Assembly (NCBI RefSeq): GCF_029962835.1
Contig: NC_080582.1
Location: 21,274,032-21,338,031 of the forward strand
DNA length: 64,000 nucleotides
Reading direction: 5' to 3'
From: Magnolia sinica
Taxonomy: Eukaryota > Streptophyta > Magnoliopsida > Magnoliales > Magnoliaceae
Shown here: in pieces, positions 1 to 12,581 of the stretch
How the letters are laid out: each line of letters opens with the position of its first letter
Numbering within the stretch: position 1 is the first letter of the stretch
Notes under the pieces: generated by a model
What the model saw: the letters and a program-made list of their open reading frames with translations, nothing else
What the model was told of the DNA's origin: nothing
The model's database searches: none
Program-made: the position numbers and the translations under genes

Positions 1-1535
1 TATTCCAATTGCATGCCTTCTTCTAGTGTTCGATTTGGATGGGATGCTAGACCTCCTTTTACCCCCCCAGCTGGAAAACTTAGTCAAAGAATCATTTCAA
101 AATCTATAGGTGGCAGTTCAGAGGAAAAACTCAGCATAAATCCAGAGCTCACTTGTTTCCGGATTGATGAAGATACCTGCATTAATGAAGAAAATGGGTA
201 TCTAGGTGAGGGAATCAGCCTGTTCCAGGAAGGAATTGACTTAAAAGAAGGAAAAACCTCAAACAGAAGAGAAGTGATTGCTGATTTAACTTCAGAAGGT
301 TGCAACTCACCCAGTTTGGCTTCTGCAGAGAAATTTCCAGACAGATGTAGTTTAGATTCTGTGAACACAGAATTCAACTCACTTGGGACCCAAATGGCAG
401 TCAAGAAGAAGCTTGAAAATGGTTATGGAAAGGATAGAAAAAGTAAGAATGAGGATAAGGAGAACCGAGATCCTTCAATAGTTGGAAATGGAGCGCGAAA
501 GGCCTCTAAATTTCAGTATAACAGGAACAGTAGGCCAAAATTATCTGGGAAAGCTGCTGAGAAAAAAGAAAGCCAAACTTTCTCAGAGAAGAGCTGTAAA
601 CCTAATAATATCGTTTCTAACGTTTCATCATTTATTCCACTTGTTCAACAAAAACAAGCAGCTGCGGTTTTGACAGGTAATGCTTTTTGTTTTCCAATTT
701 GAGAAATTACCTTTTCCTTCATGATGAGGATACAATATATCATTAGCAAATTATACTATAATGGGCCTGCTTGAAATGATTTATTATATGCACAAAAGTG
801 AAAGCAACTATACATACTACTGAGATGGCATCAGTCTTAATGAGGTGAAAATTTCAGATGGAGCCTTCTCAGCTCAGTGAAACTAATCCTTTAATCATCA
901 TCAAATGAATTAAAAGCATTTTTTTCATGCTTGATATTTGGCTTGGGAAGGATGAGAAACTTACAAGTTACAATCCTTGGGAAATGAATTTCAGGACGAT
1001 AAATCTCATAATCTTTCCGATATCTATTTTAGGAGCTTAGAGTTGATAATAAAAACTTCGTGTCGGCAGCCACCTTGACTATCACATCCTTTCATTTAAA
1101 GTCTGCCTTCACGATTACTTTAATCAGCTTGATTAATTACTGTGCTGTGTACCATATATGGTAGATCTAATCTTTTGTAGTGTAACTGTGAAGTATTTGA
1201 CAAGTACAAATTTTGCAAATACTGTCATCAACTTCCATCTTTAATGGGGGCTGATGGTCCGGTTTGATTCTATGATATCTGGAATGGGTAACCTTTTCAA
1301 GCAGGTGCATATATGGTAGATCTAATCTTTAGTAGTGTAACTGTGAAGTATTTGACAAATACAAATTTTGCAAAGACAGTCATCAAATTCCATCTTTAAT
1401 GGAGGCTGATGGTCCGGTTTGATTCTATGATATCTGGAATGGGTTACCTTTTCAAGCAGGTGCATCTATGAATCTTAGTTTCCACAAATCCATAAGGTCT
1501 TTGTTGTCCTGTATTGACACTGCACAGATTCATTG

Positions 1536-1580
<45 letters not shown>

Positions 1581-4500
1581 CTTTTTTTTTTTTTTTTTTT
1601 GTCCTGCCTTTAGAAGCTTTTGGAAAGCATTTACTTGGATTCAAAATCTTAGAAAGTGTCATTGTGTGGTCAGAATTAGCCCCATTATTTGCTGTTATGT
1701 TAAATTCCAAAATCTTAGAAAGTGTCATGGGTCCTTACTCTTGCTCCGGTGGTAGACTCTTAGGAGTTTCAACACCTGGTCAAGGGTTTGAGTACCCATA
1801 GGTGGTGAAATTCCACTACAGCGTGAGTGTGTGGGGGTTGTGTGCGTGTGTCACAAAAAAAAAAGAAGTGAAGTACACTCCTTTCTGTTTTTTTTTTGTC
1901 CCCAAGGACCACATATGGATATGCATAGTAGCAGTGCTATTACATTAAGAAGGAAGTATATGATCCTCAATCTGAGGCTGTGTATGGTACCCTCAGGTCC
2001 TATGTTTGTACAAGTGGGACCATGGTTCAGTCTCCTGATCATCGACTCGATGGCCCCCACCGTGAATGGACCGTTGCCCAAAAAATCTCCTCCTCAATGA
2101 GATATTTTAACCCTTCAATCGATGGCCTGAAAAAAGACTGTTAAGGATAGAAATACACTAATACAGTAATGGTCCTCATTCTACTGAAAACCTATCTACT
2201 ATTGGATCTAGTACTCAATTTTGGTCCTCGCCTTGGAAAGCTGAAAAACCCGATGATACATTACAGGTCCTAGGTAGAGAATCTTATAATTCCTCCACAC
2301 AGTATGGGCATTCTTTTATTGAAACATAAATCATAACCATAATATTTTTTTTCACTCTGATTTTACATAATACTGATATATGTTGTATGAATTTTTTATT
2401 ATTTATCTTTTATTTATTTATTTTTAACACCCACATCCACACCCACACACACTCACACACCCACCCACACCACATGGGCACTCAATCCCTGGTCTCAGTG
2501 TTGAGACAGAGTCTGTCTACCACTGAGTTTGTATGTGATTAATCATCATCTTGATATTATATAATATGGATATGTTGCATGAGATTCAACATCATCATTG
2601 TCATCATCATTGTTAATGTCGTCGTTGTTGTTGTCATCAACGGTGGCAGCAGTAGTTTCATCCCAGCTATTTGGGGTCAACACTGAATCATATTTTGCTA
2701 GTCAATCCTATCTCTAAGGCCAATTTACATTTTTATATGAAATCCAACTGTAAAATAAAGTGTGCATAAAATCTGAAGTGTGATACTTATTTCAGTTTGT
2801 AACTGAATATGATCTAATTGCACACAAACATCACAATTTTATTTTTATTGGAAATTGCATGCATATATGTAGGCATTATAGAATTGTGATATATAATTAA
2901 CTGACCTCATATTCCCTGAACCAGCCCATTTTATGTGTCTCAGAGGGGCAGACTTGAAGTATTTAGAAGCCAGTGTTCTATGTAGAACTAAGTTTTAAGT
3001 TACTATGTATGGCATCCAAATTTATTTTTTTTTGTCATGAAACAATCTTGTTAATTTAAACAGATGCACATACATCAACATGTGTACTCAGCTCAGTTTC
3101 AACACAATAATGCAAACATTTGTTTCCATAGTGAAAGATATGGAATTTCTATCGTATTTCTTATTCACCTGCTTGAGTTACTTCCTTCATGTTACATGTT
3201 ATCTGGCAGGGAAGAGAGACATTAGAGTGAAAGCTTTGGAGGCTGCTGAGGCTGCAAAAAATCTTGCAGAAAAAAGAGCGAACGAGCGTAAAATGAGGAA
3301 AGAGGCAGCAAATATTGAGCAAAAGAGGCATGACAATATTAAACAAATGGAATTGATGCAAAAAAAGAAAGAGGAGGAAAGGAAGAAAAAGGAAGCTGAT
3401 ATGGCAGCAAGGAAGAGGCAGAGGGAAGAAGAAGAAAGGAAGGAAAAGGAAAGAAAGCGAAAGTGTATTGAAGAAACACGAAAGCAGCTGAGAGAACATG
3501 AGGAGAAATTACGAGCAGAGAGAGAGGAGAAAGAGCTGCGTCGCAAAACTGCAGTACTATTCTTTCTTCCATCAAAAATAAAACTTTGAGGATCTTTTCT
3601 TTCTTTTGTAGTGTAACATTGGATGTGGCTTTATCTGCAATAGGATGAGGAGCGCAAAAGGAATCAAGAGGCAAAAAAGCAGCAGAAAACTGAAAAGGTG
3701 AGGGAACAAAAAAGGACAGAAATGGAACAAAGACCAAATAAGGTTGTGGCTGGAGATGCCAGACATGCAAGTAACAACCGAGAAGATCGTGAATCTTGTA
3801 AGGAGGCTGACCACATTGGAAAGGTCAGAGATCACTGATGACTTAAACTTGCATCTTGTTAGCCCTAGTTAGCGAGAAATGCTACTATAATGTGTGCTTC
3901 GCAGGGGTTCCATAAAGTGGGCACCAAAAATCATCATATTGTAGACTTTTGCACAGTGATCAGGACCATGGATTTGCTGGACTAACATGTGGATGCACAT
4001 CTGGACTATGGTAGCCATCCAATTAGTGATTTTAAATTTATGGTAACACAAAGTTAAGCAAAAAATGAGAGCTTGTCCACATTCAGCACTCAAAACTCGC
4101 TGTGATTTGATGATCTTGTACGTTAGGATTGTCAAAGCCATGCATATTTGGGCTCTAGTGCATCATTGTGGTGGCCTGCCATATCAGTGGTTCTGGTAAA
4201 TGTTGTCAAAATCCTACAATTTATGATTTACAATTTAAGTCAAATCTTAAGCAAAATGATCTGAATCCCACCCTAAATCCCTTTTCAGATGAATCTTAGG
4301 TTCTATGTTTTGCCATGCATATTTGGGCTCTAGTGCATCATTGTGGTGGCCTGCTCTAGTGCATCATTGTGGTGGCCTGCCATATCAATGGTCCTGGTAA
4401 ATGTTGTCAAAATCCTACAATTTATGATTTACGATTTAAGTCAAACCTTAAGCAAAATGATCTGAATCCCACCCTAAATCCCTTTTCAGATGAATCTTAG

Positions 4501-7312
4501 GTTCTATGTTTTGAATCCTATGATTTACGATTCAAATTGTACTTGTTCTCTTCTGTTATAAGTTTTACTTGGTTTTCATTTTATGTTTTTAAATTGGTAG
4601 GGGCTTTAAAAATTGTTTAGAAGAGGTCAATTCTTTTATTTTGTTCTTTATGAGAGATTACGTGATGGATATTCTCTTCAACGATAAATTGTTTTGCACT
4701 TTCTTATGATTTCTTACTTCTTAATTGGTTGAATCACCAAATTGGCGTATGACTTATCTAGATGTTTTTATTGATGGTTGTGAATATTGAGCTATATATT
4801 GTGGTAATGATAGTTAAAAATCAAAATATCTTTTTTTTTTGTCGGTCTACATAATCGAATGCTGCTTTTCCCATTTGATTATATGCTCAAGAAAGGTTTA
4901 AAAAAACATACATTATTAGTGGATTCTTGTACGTTTTTTAAGGTAAATTTCTTGAATGACAAAAAATAAAGGAAGGACAAGAATCTGTAACACTGTCATG
5001 ATATGGAAATATAATGGTGCATACGATTCAACTCTTATGATGTTTTGCAATATGTTAACAATTTAGACAACGTTGGTTCTGGTCCCCATTTAAATTTCCC
5101 ATGTATGGTAGGGAGCACACTTCATGGAGCCTATGAACTTTGCTTCATGGTTGCATTTCTCTTTGTTATTTATTCCCTGCAAAATTTTTGGAGTCAGGTG
5201 TAGGACCAGCTTTGGGCATTGCGCTGTTAAATATGCCACAAAGATCAGTCACTAATGAGGCAATGCCGAATATTTCTTTGCCGCACTCTTCACCATATGA
5301 ATTAGTTATAGAGCTACAAGGCATTGATGATTTATAACGTCCATATTAATCATTTCGAGATATAAATTGGAAAATTTCTTCATTGAATGTAAAGCTTCTT
5401 TTGGGATAATTTTGTTTTTTCCTTGTCATTATTATCGTGTGGTCTAGCTGAGTTATGGCCCTTGATAGAGTGGAATGATGGAACATGATTCATGTAGCTG
5501 GCCCCAATTAATTGGGGATAAGGCTTAGATGATGATGATCATCATCATTATTATCTTGTTGTTTTTATCATGCATTGTTGTAAATTATACAAAGCTTTGA
5601 AATCGTTGATCTCTTTTTAGGAAATAGATTGTACTTGGGGCCTGTTTAGACTGCAGGATTAAATGGTATGGAATTGCATTAGATGGACTATTATTGCACA
5701 ATGATTACATGTCTAGAAATACCATGGTATTATGACCGTCCAATCCCACATTTGAGATCAAATTCTTCGCTTGGGAAATACACTGTATTAAGTGAAGCCT
5801 ATGTCTGGTGGACTATGGAATTGTAATCAATGGACCGCATTTCACAACTATGCAGTCACCTTTACACATGCAACTTGAATGGCGTGTGTAAGGGCACATA
5901 TGGATGGATGGCATGGATAAAATACATGCATCAATGTGGGGCCCACAGATGTAGTGGATTTCGAAATCCACTAGAAATCCTGCAGTAACTATTATTGGCT
6001 CTCAATGAGATGATACCGGGATTAACCCAATCCTTCTAGTTGTTTCCAAAAGTTGGATGTAATTTGCATGGGACCAAATGCAATTCCATACCACTTAATC
6101 TCATTCCCACCTAATACCACGCACCAAACAGGCCTTAAATTTTGGGTGATAGGTTAACATGAAAAAAGTAGTGGCTGATGCAGAAGTTTTCTCAGGGTTT
6201 TGAGTGGTCGTTAGGCTGCAAATTAGATGATCTTTTATATTGAGTTGTCAAGATTGATCTGTACATTTGTAAACTTTTTTCCAAATATCCTTGAAACTCC
6301 CCTTTTCCATGGTGTGCATATATGGTCACCTGTTAAAAGTGCATCTTGGTGTTATTCTTGGTGCTCATATATGTAGGTGTTCAACGGCTCGGACAATTTA
6401 TGTAAAGCAAATGAAGATGGTGGCTCAGTTATTGAAGGAAGCAAAGAATTACAGGCATATGAAATTTCTCCATATCAAAGCTCTGATGATGAAGAGGAAG
6501 AAGAGGATGAAATAACTGAAAGGAAATTTATCCCATCATGGGCCAGGTAAATGAGAACCCCCCCCCAGAGAAAAAAAAAAGAAAAGAAGAAGCATGCCAT
6601 GTTGGAATCCTGGAAGTGTTTTTAGTTGTAGACACTACATCATTTATAATAGATACTATCATCAAAATGTCGAAGTATCCTGTTCTCCAGAAAAAAGAAA
6701 AGAAGAGAATAGGAAAGCAAGAATTGTCAAATAATTGTGCTATAGATTGAGATTTTGAGTCCTGCTTTCCTAAGTCCTGACCGGTTCCAACATGGCTCAT
6801 TTGCAAGAAACAGGAACTCATCCAGTGGCCAACATGCGTATGAGAAAATGGACAATCTACTAATAGTCCAAATTTGACATACATATGTTGGCCAACTGAT
6901 GAGCACGGTCTATTTTTGCCATGGCTGAGGGGCCCACCTGATGAAAGGCTTCGAATGTCTCATACAGAGAGCCACATTGGGGATGGTAGGTTTCAAGATC
7001 CTACTCCACTAGCAACCAGCACAGTGCTCATTTTACTATAGGAATTAACAGTTAATGAAGTTGTAGCATTGACTTCCTGCAGGGGTAAATGTTTGGCTCA
7101 AAATTTATCTGCTCTTCAACATATAGACCCTACTGCAATTTTTCTTCATGAAAGATGTTTCAGTTTAAGTGAAGGTGATTCTCTCAACTTCAGTCAAAAA
7201 CCCTTTAATTTAATCACAAATGCATGCCGCATTCTGGTGACTATGGGACTAACAAAAAACTTAATCTCCTCTCTTTGTAGTTCTTTTGCCTCGGAAGCGA
7301 AAGCCATTATAG
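1..7312 (+). CDS. INCENP: INCENP (inner centromere protein / WYRD) gene, 3' part, six exons
   Basis: This is the scaffold subunit of the chromosomal passenger complex, which targets and activates Aurora kinase at inner centromeres and the spindle midzone. Exons joined by splice phase are <1-676, 3210-3553, 3644-3823, 6377-6546, 7083-7174 and 7281-7312, all with GT/AG borders. Exon 1 is open from base 1, so the start codon is probably upstream. Exons 2 and 3 encode a Lys/Glu/Arg-rich single-helix or coiled-coil stretch (MRKEAANIEQKRHDNIKQ, then many EER/KKK runs). Exon 4 encodes YEISPYQSSDDEEEEEDE and KFIPSWAR, the core of the IN-box that binds Aurora. Exon 5 adds CLAQNLSALQHIDPTAIF and FSLSE. 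Exon 6 gives VLLPRKRKPL and stop. Seen: motifs, frames and splice sites. Known: the IN-box lies at the C-terminus of INCENP. Inferred: exact borders. No stop or frameshift breaks the spliced frame, so the gene may be functional. Confidence 0.85.
1153..1465. repeat. Tandem duplication of about 155 bp in INCENP intron 1
   Basis: Two adjacent copies begin at 1153 and 1308. Each starts CATATATGGTAGATCTAATC and each contains the same GGTCCGGTTTGATTCTATGA segment. They differ at a few positions only, so the duplication is moderately recent. No coding content is visible. Confidence 0.85.
1541..1600. repeat. (CT)n microsatellite followed by a T tract
   Basis: About 36 bp of CT dinucleotides run directly into a T-rich tract inside INCENP intron 1. 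The run is open in several frames and makes artefactual Leu/Ser-rich reading frames. Confidence 0.9.
1738..1866 (+). mobile_element. tRNA-derived SINE, copy 1
   Basis: The head carries GGTGGTAGACTCTTAGGAG (box A-like) and GGGTTTGAGTACCC (box B-like, compare GGTTCGANNCC), spaced as in a tRNA-type RNA polymerase III promoter. The body is GT-rich (GTGTGTGGGGGTTGTGTGCG) and ends in an A-run. Copies at about 2425-2531 and 51761-51860 (both minus) share the GTGGTAG...CAACAC...GAGTGCCC layout, which supports a family. No target duplication was identified for this copy. Confidence 0.6.
2425..2531 (-). mobile_element. tRNA-derived SINE, copy 2
   Basis: Read on the minus strand it has CAGTGGTAGACAGACTCTG, then ACACTGAGACCAGGGATTG and AGTGCCCATGTGGTG, followed by a GTGTG-rich tail and an A/T run. 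The order of A-box-like, B-box-like and GT-rich parts matches the copy at 1738, but in the opposite orientation within the same intron. Confidence 0.6.
4139..4515. repeat. Tandem duplication of about 175 bp in INCENP intron 3
   Basis: Copies start at 4139 and 4314 with CATGCATATTTGGGCTCTAG. The second copy carries an extra internal duplication of TCTAGTGCATCATTGTGG, so two duplication steps are visible. No coding content is seen. Confidence 0.85.
5639..6134. mobile_element. hAT-like MITE in INCENP intron 3
   Basis: Terminal inverted repeats start GGCCTGTTTAGACTGCAGG at the left. At the right they end in CACGCACCAAACAGGCC, with ATGGTATGGAATTGCATT on the left mirrored by AATGCAATTCCATACCA on the right. 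The GGCCTGTTT end is common in plant hAT-type MITEs. There is no coding capacity. A clear target duplication was not found, so the superfamily is an inference. Confidence 0.6.
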
Positions 7313-7480
7313 GAAGGCATGTTGATGGTTGTAGCAGTTGTATAATGCCTCCATGATTTCTTCTCTTGGAGAGAAGAACAATGTAAAACCACTGTGGAGG
7401 ATACTTTTTTGTATAGAAGGGTAATGCCCTTGTTCTATATTTGATTTTAATTCATTGCTTTGCTCCCAATCCTGTTGTTC
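7313..7480 (+). other. INCENP 3' flank / probable 3' UTR
   Basis: This AT-rich sequence follows the proposed INCENP stop at 7310-7312. It contains no convincing ORF. T-rich segments (TTGTTCTATATTTGATTTTA, about 7430) could serve in 3'-end formation, but no canonical AATAAA was identified. Confidence 0.35.
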
Positions 7481-7485
7481 ACATA

Positions 7486-7782
7486 GGGTGCATTTGGACG
7501 GTGTGCTAGTGTTTGGGGTGGAGAAAAAATGGAACCTGCATTAAGCTGCTTCTGTTTTGCTACTTTTCCTGCTCGAAATCACAAGTATGATAAGAATGGG
7601 AAGGACTGTTCTGGTGCAAGGCCAGTCTGGGGATGCACTCAAACAACATTTTAGACTATTATGAACGTCAGCCAATGTCGAAAATTACAGTGTTTTCAGA
7701 AAGGGTCATTCGGCATAAGAAGCATGTTCACATATTCCTGTCAAACTAGCTCGAAATCGTCAGTGATCCAAATGCAGCTCCT
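7486..7782. mobile_element. Short TIR element (MITE), about 300 bp
   Basis: The left end GGGTGCATTTGGACGG is mirrored by GATCCAAATGCAGCTCC at the right end, with no coding sequence between. Such 'TGCATTTGGA' termini are typical of non-autonomous DNA elements just downstream of plant genes. The target duplication was not resolved. Confidence 0.45.
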
Positions 7783-7904
7783 GGCATGAATTTCACTAAA
7801 TGGCGTTTAGCGCTGATGGCCGTTGCACTTGGTGAAAATACAGTAACTTCCAAACACCCCCAAACTCTTGAAGGCCTTTATGTGTCGGAAATTGGGCAAG
7901 CCCA

Positions 7905-8130
7905 AGGTGTTCAATAACAGTAATGGTGGTCGTAATGGCTACCACCATTACCGTTACATTATGGGCTGTAACATCCTTTAAAAAATAAAATAAAAAATAA
8001 AAAAATTTCTGTTTTGGTACTGTTATGGGTCTTCTTTCTTTCTTTCTGTCCTGTTACGGCCGTTTTGGCCCTGTAACGCATAAGGGCTACAACCTTACAT
8101 CTATGTAACAGCCATTCTGTTGTTGTTATA
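7905..8130. mobile_element. GTAACGGCC-type foldback MITE fragment
   Basis: It has dense internal inverted repeats around GTAATGGTGGTCGTAATGG, GCTACCACCATTACCGTTAC and TGTTACGGCCGTTTTGGCC. It resembles the complete element at 16330-16533, which also carries AACGGCCGTTGC and starts AAGGTATTCAATA (here AAGGTGTTCAATA). Boundaries are approximate. Confidence 0.45.
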
Positions 8131-8429
8131 TGTACAAATTCTGTAAGGTTTATGTGTTTTCTATATCTTTGTAGGGGCACCCTGCAAATTAGCTATTGGG
8201 TAGAAGTATATTGGCTTGATGAAAACTGATGGATCAAGGTGATTTTCTTTGCCATGCTGCCCTCTACTACTCTCTGTACTCAATATGACACTTGTAATAA
8301 TGTATATACATGTATGATAATCCCAACTGGCCAAATCAATGGCCCCATTGCAATGGAACATAGTTAAAATCCCAAAGAGAGCACAATCTAAGCCATCTCA
8401 GTTTGCGCTCTAAATTTGGACTGCTAACA

Positions 8430-10900
8430 ATTTTATTTAATCACATTGCAATAAGAATCATATTCTCCCGGACTAGCTTCTTCACCTGCACTTGCCCAAA
8501 ATGGTGTGGCAACACTCGCCTACTTCTCACTACAGCTGGGCGCCATAACAGCATGTTGCTTTTAGGGGGTGCCCTGGCCAACCCTTGCCCATTTCTCACT
8601 ACACCCGGGTGCCAGTCCAATGCATTGCTTACAAGGAATACACTAGCATTAGCATGAAATGTCGCATTGTCAGGATTCATGAGAAAAGCTGGTTGCTAAC
8701 CTTATGCAACCCTCCTTTATCTGGAATGGGGACAGGCAACAAGAGTGCACAACTCTCATTGGTGGGGTTAGCTCCACATTTTATCTCATATTGGGACTAT
8801 TCCTAAGAAGCTTCCATTGATCTCATTCTTAATTGTAACTTTCTTGGTCTTACAAATTTATCTCGACATCCTCATATCTGAAACACTATCAGTGTTCATG
8901 CCACTTTCTAATTCCTAACGGTATACCCATATAGCATAACTGGTTGGATGGCTTCTAATTTCCTCGAGTTCCATAGACATGCGGCAATCGCACTTACTTT
9001 AGAGTCATATATCCACTATCCGCTAATTCTGTTTGAAACATCCCCATCAATTTATCATCCTTTTGAATGGTAGAGCTAAGGCAACAAAACAAATCACTTA
9101 TAGGAGTTTATTAACCATCAATTTAATTAAAGCCTTGTCCATATAGTGATTTTTATTAAAGTTGCATGTACTCCTTTATGGTAATGCTAATTTTTAAGAT
9201 GCTTTCTAGCCTTATTGTCCAATATCATGTGCTCTGCAAACAACATACACTTCATGTACTCCTTAGAAGTTGTTCTCACTGTTGTAATGGTATCCTTATC
9301 CACTTAATGATGTTTATGTACCCTCCGACCCCTTCTCATCACCCAGAACTTGACTTTCCCAGGAATTATATTTTATGCTTTCTTCGTTTTTACAAAAAAC
9401 ATGATATATTTTGCCTCCTCTTTATACTTCTCCATAATTTGTCTAAGTATAAATATAACTTCGATTGTTAATCTCCCTGTTGTGAAGTGAAATTGATTTT
9501 CTAATATCCATGCTTCCTGTCTTTTTCTTTGTTTCATCACCCTCTCTAAGAGTTTCATAGTTTGACTTGTAAGCTTGATTTCTCGATAGTTGGTGCTACT
9601 TTGTGCATCTCCTTTATTCTTATGAATAGGTATCATGATGCTTCCCCTCCACTCAAATTTTGTTGAAAAGATTAGTTAACCAAACTAATCCAATTTCACT
9701 CAGTATTTACAATGTTTCCTTTCATGGACTTTGCTAAGGCTACATTACTTAACAGAATTCTACAATAATACCTATTCGCTCCTACCCCACTGAGATGTGA
9801 AACCCCTCCTATTTTTATTCTCATTCCTGCATCTTCATTCATCAACATCTAGAAGTAGTCCCATCATCTCTTCCCAACCAATCTTTCACCAAAGCCCTCT
9901 AATCTGTATCCTTGATGCATCAAATGTGGTTTACCTCTTCTTATCATCTCCTTCAGTTGTCATTAGTTTGTGAAATTCTCCTTTTATCTCTAGTGCTTAA
10001 TCTATCATACAATTCATCATGTGCTTTGTGGTTGACCTTATTGCTTCGTTTTATTTTATTTTCCTTTCTAATTTTATTTTTAAAAAAATATTTTTAAGGA
10101 TCTTCATATTTGTACATATCTACTATTTATAAACCGACTTTTTTTTTTTCCTCTCTATCTCTATTCTCTACTATTCATAACAGGACCTGTTTTTTTTCAC
10201 CTAACTGCCTTCCGCATGGTCTCCTACAACCACATTTTTTACACATCCCTTCTTGCCTTGCATTCCCAAGATCTTCTTTTGTCTCTTTTTTTTTAATGCT
10301 AATTCTGTCAAAACCTCCAGGTCCTTTATTTTAAGATTCCACTTTCCTATTTCTGTCATTTTGTCTTAATAACACCGACATTTCCCCTTTTCAATTCTAC
10401 TATCTTATCCTTGGATAGCTGTTATGCCTGGCTCTCATTTTTCAGCTTTTAATGCACAAATATAGGACTGGTAACCTATGTTGCACGGTCAGAGGTTTAC
10501 TCATCATTACTTTACAGTCCTCGCATGTTGCTCACTCCAATCTTTTAAGCATGAAAGACTACACTAAAAGAGACACCTAATGCTGTTAAAGTATTTGCTT
10601 TTGCTAAGTTAAATGCTATAGCCAACTCGAGGATCATCTCCCCCAGATCATTCTATTCTGTTAAACCATGCGCCTGATGTAACTTCTTGCATGCACCGTT
10701 ATTCTTCCCTCATGTCGGTTCAAATATTCACGTACAAATACCCTTTCCTTGTTTGGCAGTCACATTAGCTTATCCAATGCCCCTTGAAGCTCTTTGAATA
10801 CTTCTATCATGTCAGACCCAAGGTGCACTTCCTAGCTATGTTAATTACTTTGCATTCGAAACCAGTTTAACTGCCACATTTTTTCCCCTCTCATACACCT
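8430..10900 (-). mobile_element. Decayed LINE (RTE-like non-LTR retrotransposon)
   Basis: On the minus strand, 9373-9636 encodes a reverse-transcriptase segment. It holds IPIHKNKGDAQSSTNYREIK, MKLLERVMKQR, ENQFHFTTGR and FILRQIMEKY, matching the fingers/palm block of plant RTE-like LINEs (consensus NYRGIKLMSHTMKLWERVIE). Further downstream, around 9225, CMLFAEHMIL stands where the catalytic FADDIVL motif is expected, so the active-site Asp pair is lost. The 3' part (8430-8810) resembles the known non-coding tail of such elements (CCCATTCCAGATAAAGGAGG on the minus strand). The sequence from 9640 to 10900 is probably the 5' part but is heavily decayed. The element is dead. Confidence 0.6.
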
Positions 10901-11353
10901 CCATTTTTTCATCCTTAAAGTCTTTTTCTGCAATTACCTATCCATTTGTATGTTCTCCTTCTTTGTATATAACAGTTTGCATCCATTGTTGATCCTTTTT
11001 ACTCATTTCCATTTTGTTTGTCCCCTGGCCTGCTTTTCTCTATATTCACCAATAGGTGTTTTGGGAACATTGAAACTTTGGAAATGAAGACATTTTTCGT
11101 GGAAACCTTCTTCTTCTTTTTTCTTCAAGGGAAAAAAGGTAGATGTGGAAATAGTTTTTCATTTCTCGATGTTTTCATAAAAAATGTTGATGTCTTTTAA
11201 AAAATGTTTTAGATTTTTAAGGTTATAAGAGACAACTCTTGCCATTTAACCATTGACCCTTTAACAAGTACAACTCGATTAATTACTAATTTTTGTTTTT
11301 TTGAGAAAGTTTCATTCCTTTCTTTATTTTTATTTTATTTTTAATTCCCTCCA

Positions 11354-12581
11354 TGATTGGGACATCATGCACACACGCACGCCCCCCACCCTACGTACGT
11401 ACTCAAGGTGGAGGAAGGCTCCACTATCAATCTGAATCGATGACGACATCTATGGAGGACCTCTTAGCTAGGAGGCTGTGCTATGGATCATTGGAGTAGA
11501 CCCGATCATCATGTGGATCCCACCATTGGATCTCATGATCGGGGCCCACTACCCTAGATGGTCTAGGATTTTGAGTTTTGGTTATTATTGCTATTAGAAA
11601 CATCATAAACGATTTTGATTGCGTTGATTAGTTGTTATTTTTGTTACTTCGTCTCTAAGTCTTAGTGTGCGCATATGGCGCGGCTTTTAGGGCCTAGGGT
11701 TTTCTTATAAATAGGCAACCCCATGTAGGTTTTTTCCATTGAAGTTTATAAATAAAATTTTGCATTTTTTCTTCTCTATTTCTTTGAGTTGAAGAAGCTA
11801 ATTGAGTGCAAAACTCTCCCTTCCTTGAAGGGTTAACTACCATGGTGCGAAGCCACAACTATCCTAAATCATCGACACATTCGCCATCTTCCACAGCCCT
11901 CCCATCTTCAGATTTATCCTCTCTTTTTTTCTTTTCTTTTTTTTCTTTTTTTTTTTTTTTTTTGTGCCCAAGTTCTCAACTACAACAAATTTTTAGATTC
12001 TGGCTCACCAGAGAGGCTGAAACTTTGGCGGAGCACCACACATATACCGGAAGACGGATCGTCGCGAAACTTGGTGTGAGAGTGGGCCTCTCCTTGCCAA
12101 CCAAGCCCCAGCTGGCCTTTTTCAGTTTCGTGGGCCCCACACACGTTCGGCCAGATAGCCAAACAGGTGTGTCTGGGCCAGGGCTGCTGTCGTACGCGTG
12201 GAATGTCTCGGGTTTAGGTTTTCTTCTATTTCCTCTCCTCTCCCGCCTTAAATTCATAACCCTAACCCTAGGTAATCTCAATTCCAAGTTTTTTCAACTT
12301 TCTCAAACCCTAGATTTTCCCCAAATTGAAACATGGTGAATCTCTTGAATTGGGGAACAATCCTTTGTAATGATGGATGAATCTTACACTCATTTGGGCA
12401 TTGTTTGGTTTATAATTTTACTTGACCCAGCCCTAAACGCGTGTAGGCTTGGACCCCCATAGATTCCCTTTGTTGAATGTTTGAACATATGTGAGACATG
12501 GAATATTGTGATTGTTTAAAATTGGTATGATCTAAAGCTTGAGATCTTGCATATCATATTTAATTTTTATGTCCTGCATCA
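11354..12581 (+). mobile_element. 5' LTR of an internally deleted Ty3/gypsy element
   Basis: The LTR runs from TGATTGGGACATCATGCAC to TATGTCCTGCATCA (TG...CA). It aligns along its whole length with the copy at 14166-15379. It contains a TATA-like CTTATAAATAGGCAACC. Immediately downstream (about 12588) is TGATATCAGAGCCTAGG, a primer-binding site of the initiator-Met-tRNA type. A pyrimidine-rich tract near 11925-11962 lies within the LTR. Confidence 0.85.

Noticed and set aside
3161..3835. Minus-strand Ser/Phe/Leu-rich frames opposite INCENP exons 2-3
   Set aside because: Antisense shadows of the Lys/Glu-rich coding exons.
5140..5337. 65-residue frame in INCENP intron 3 as an extra exon
   Set aside because: Exons 3 and 4 join directly in phase 0. 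The frame's possible acceptors give phase 2, and it ends in a stop without a donor.
7175..7356. Continuation of INCENP exon 5 as an open frame to 7356
   Set aside because: A good donor at 7175 and acceptor at 7280 restore a short C-terminal end that fits the family better.
11806..12339. 177-residue plus-strand frame
   Set aside because: It lies entirely inside the gypsy 5' LTR and spans a pyrimidine tract. The other LTR does not conserve it.
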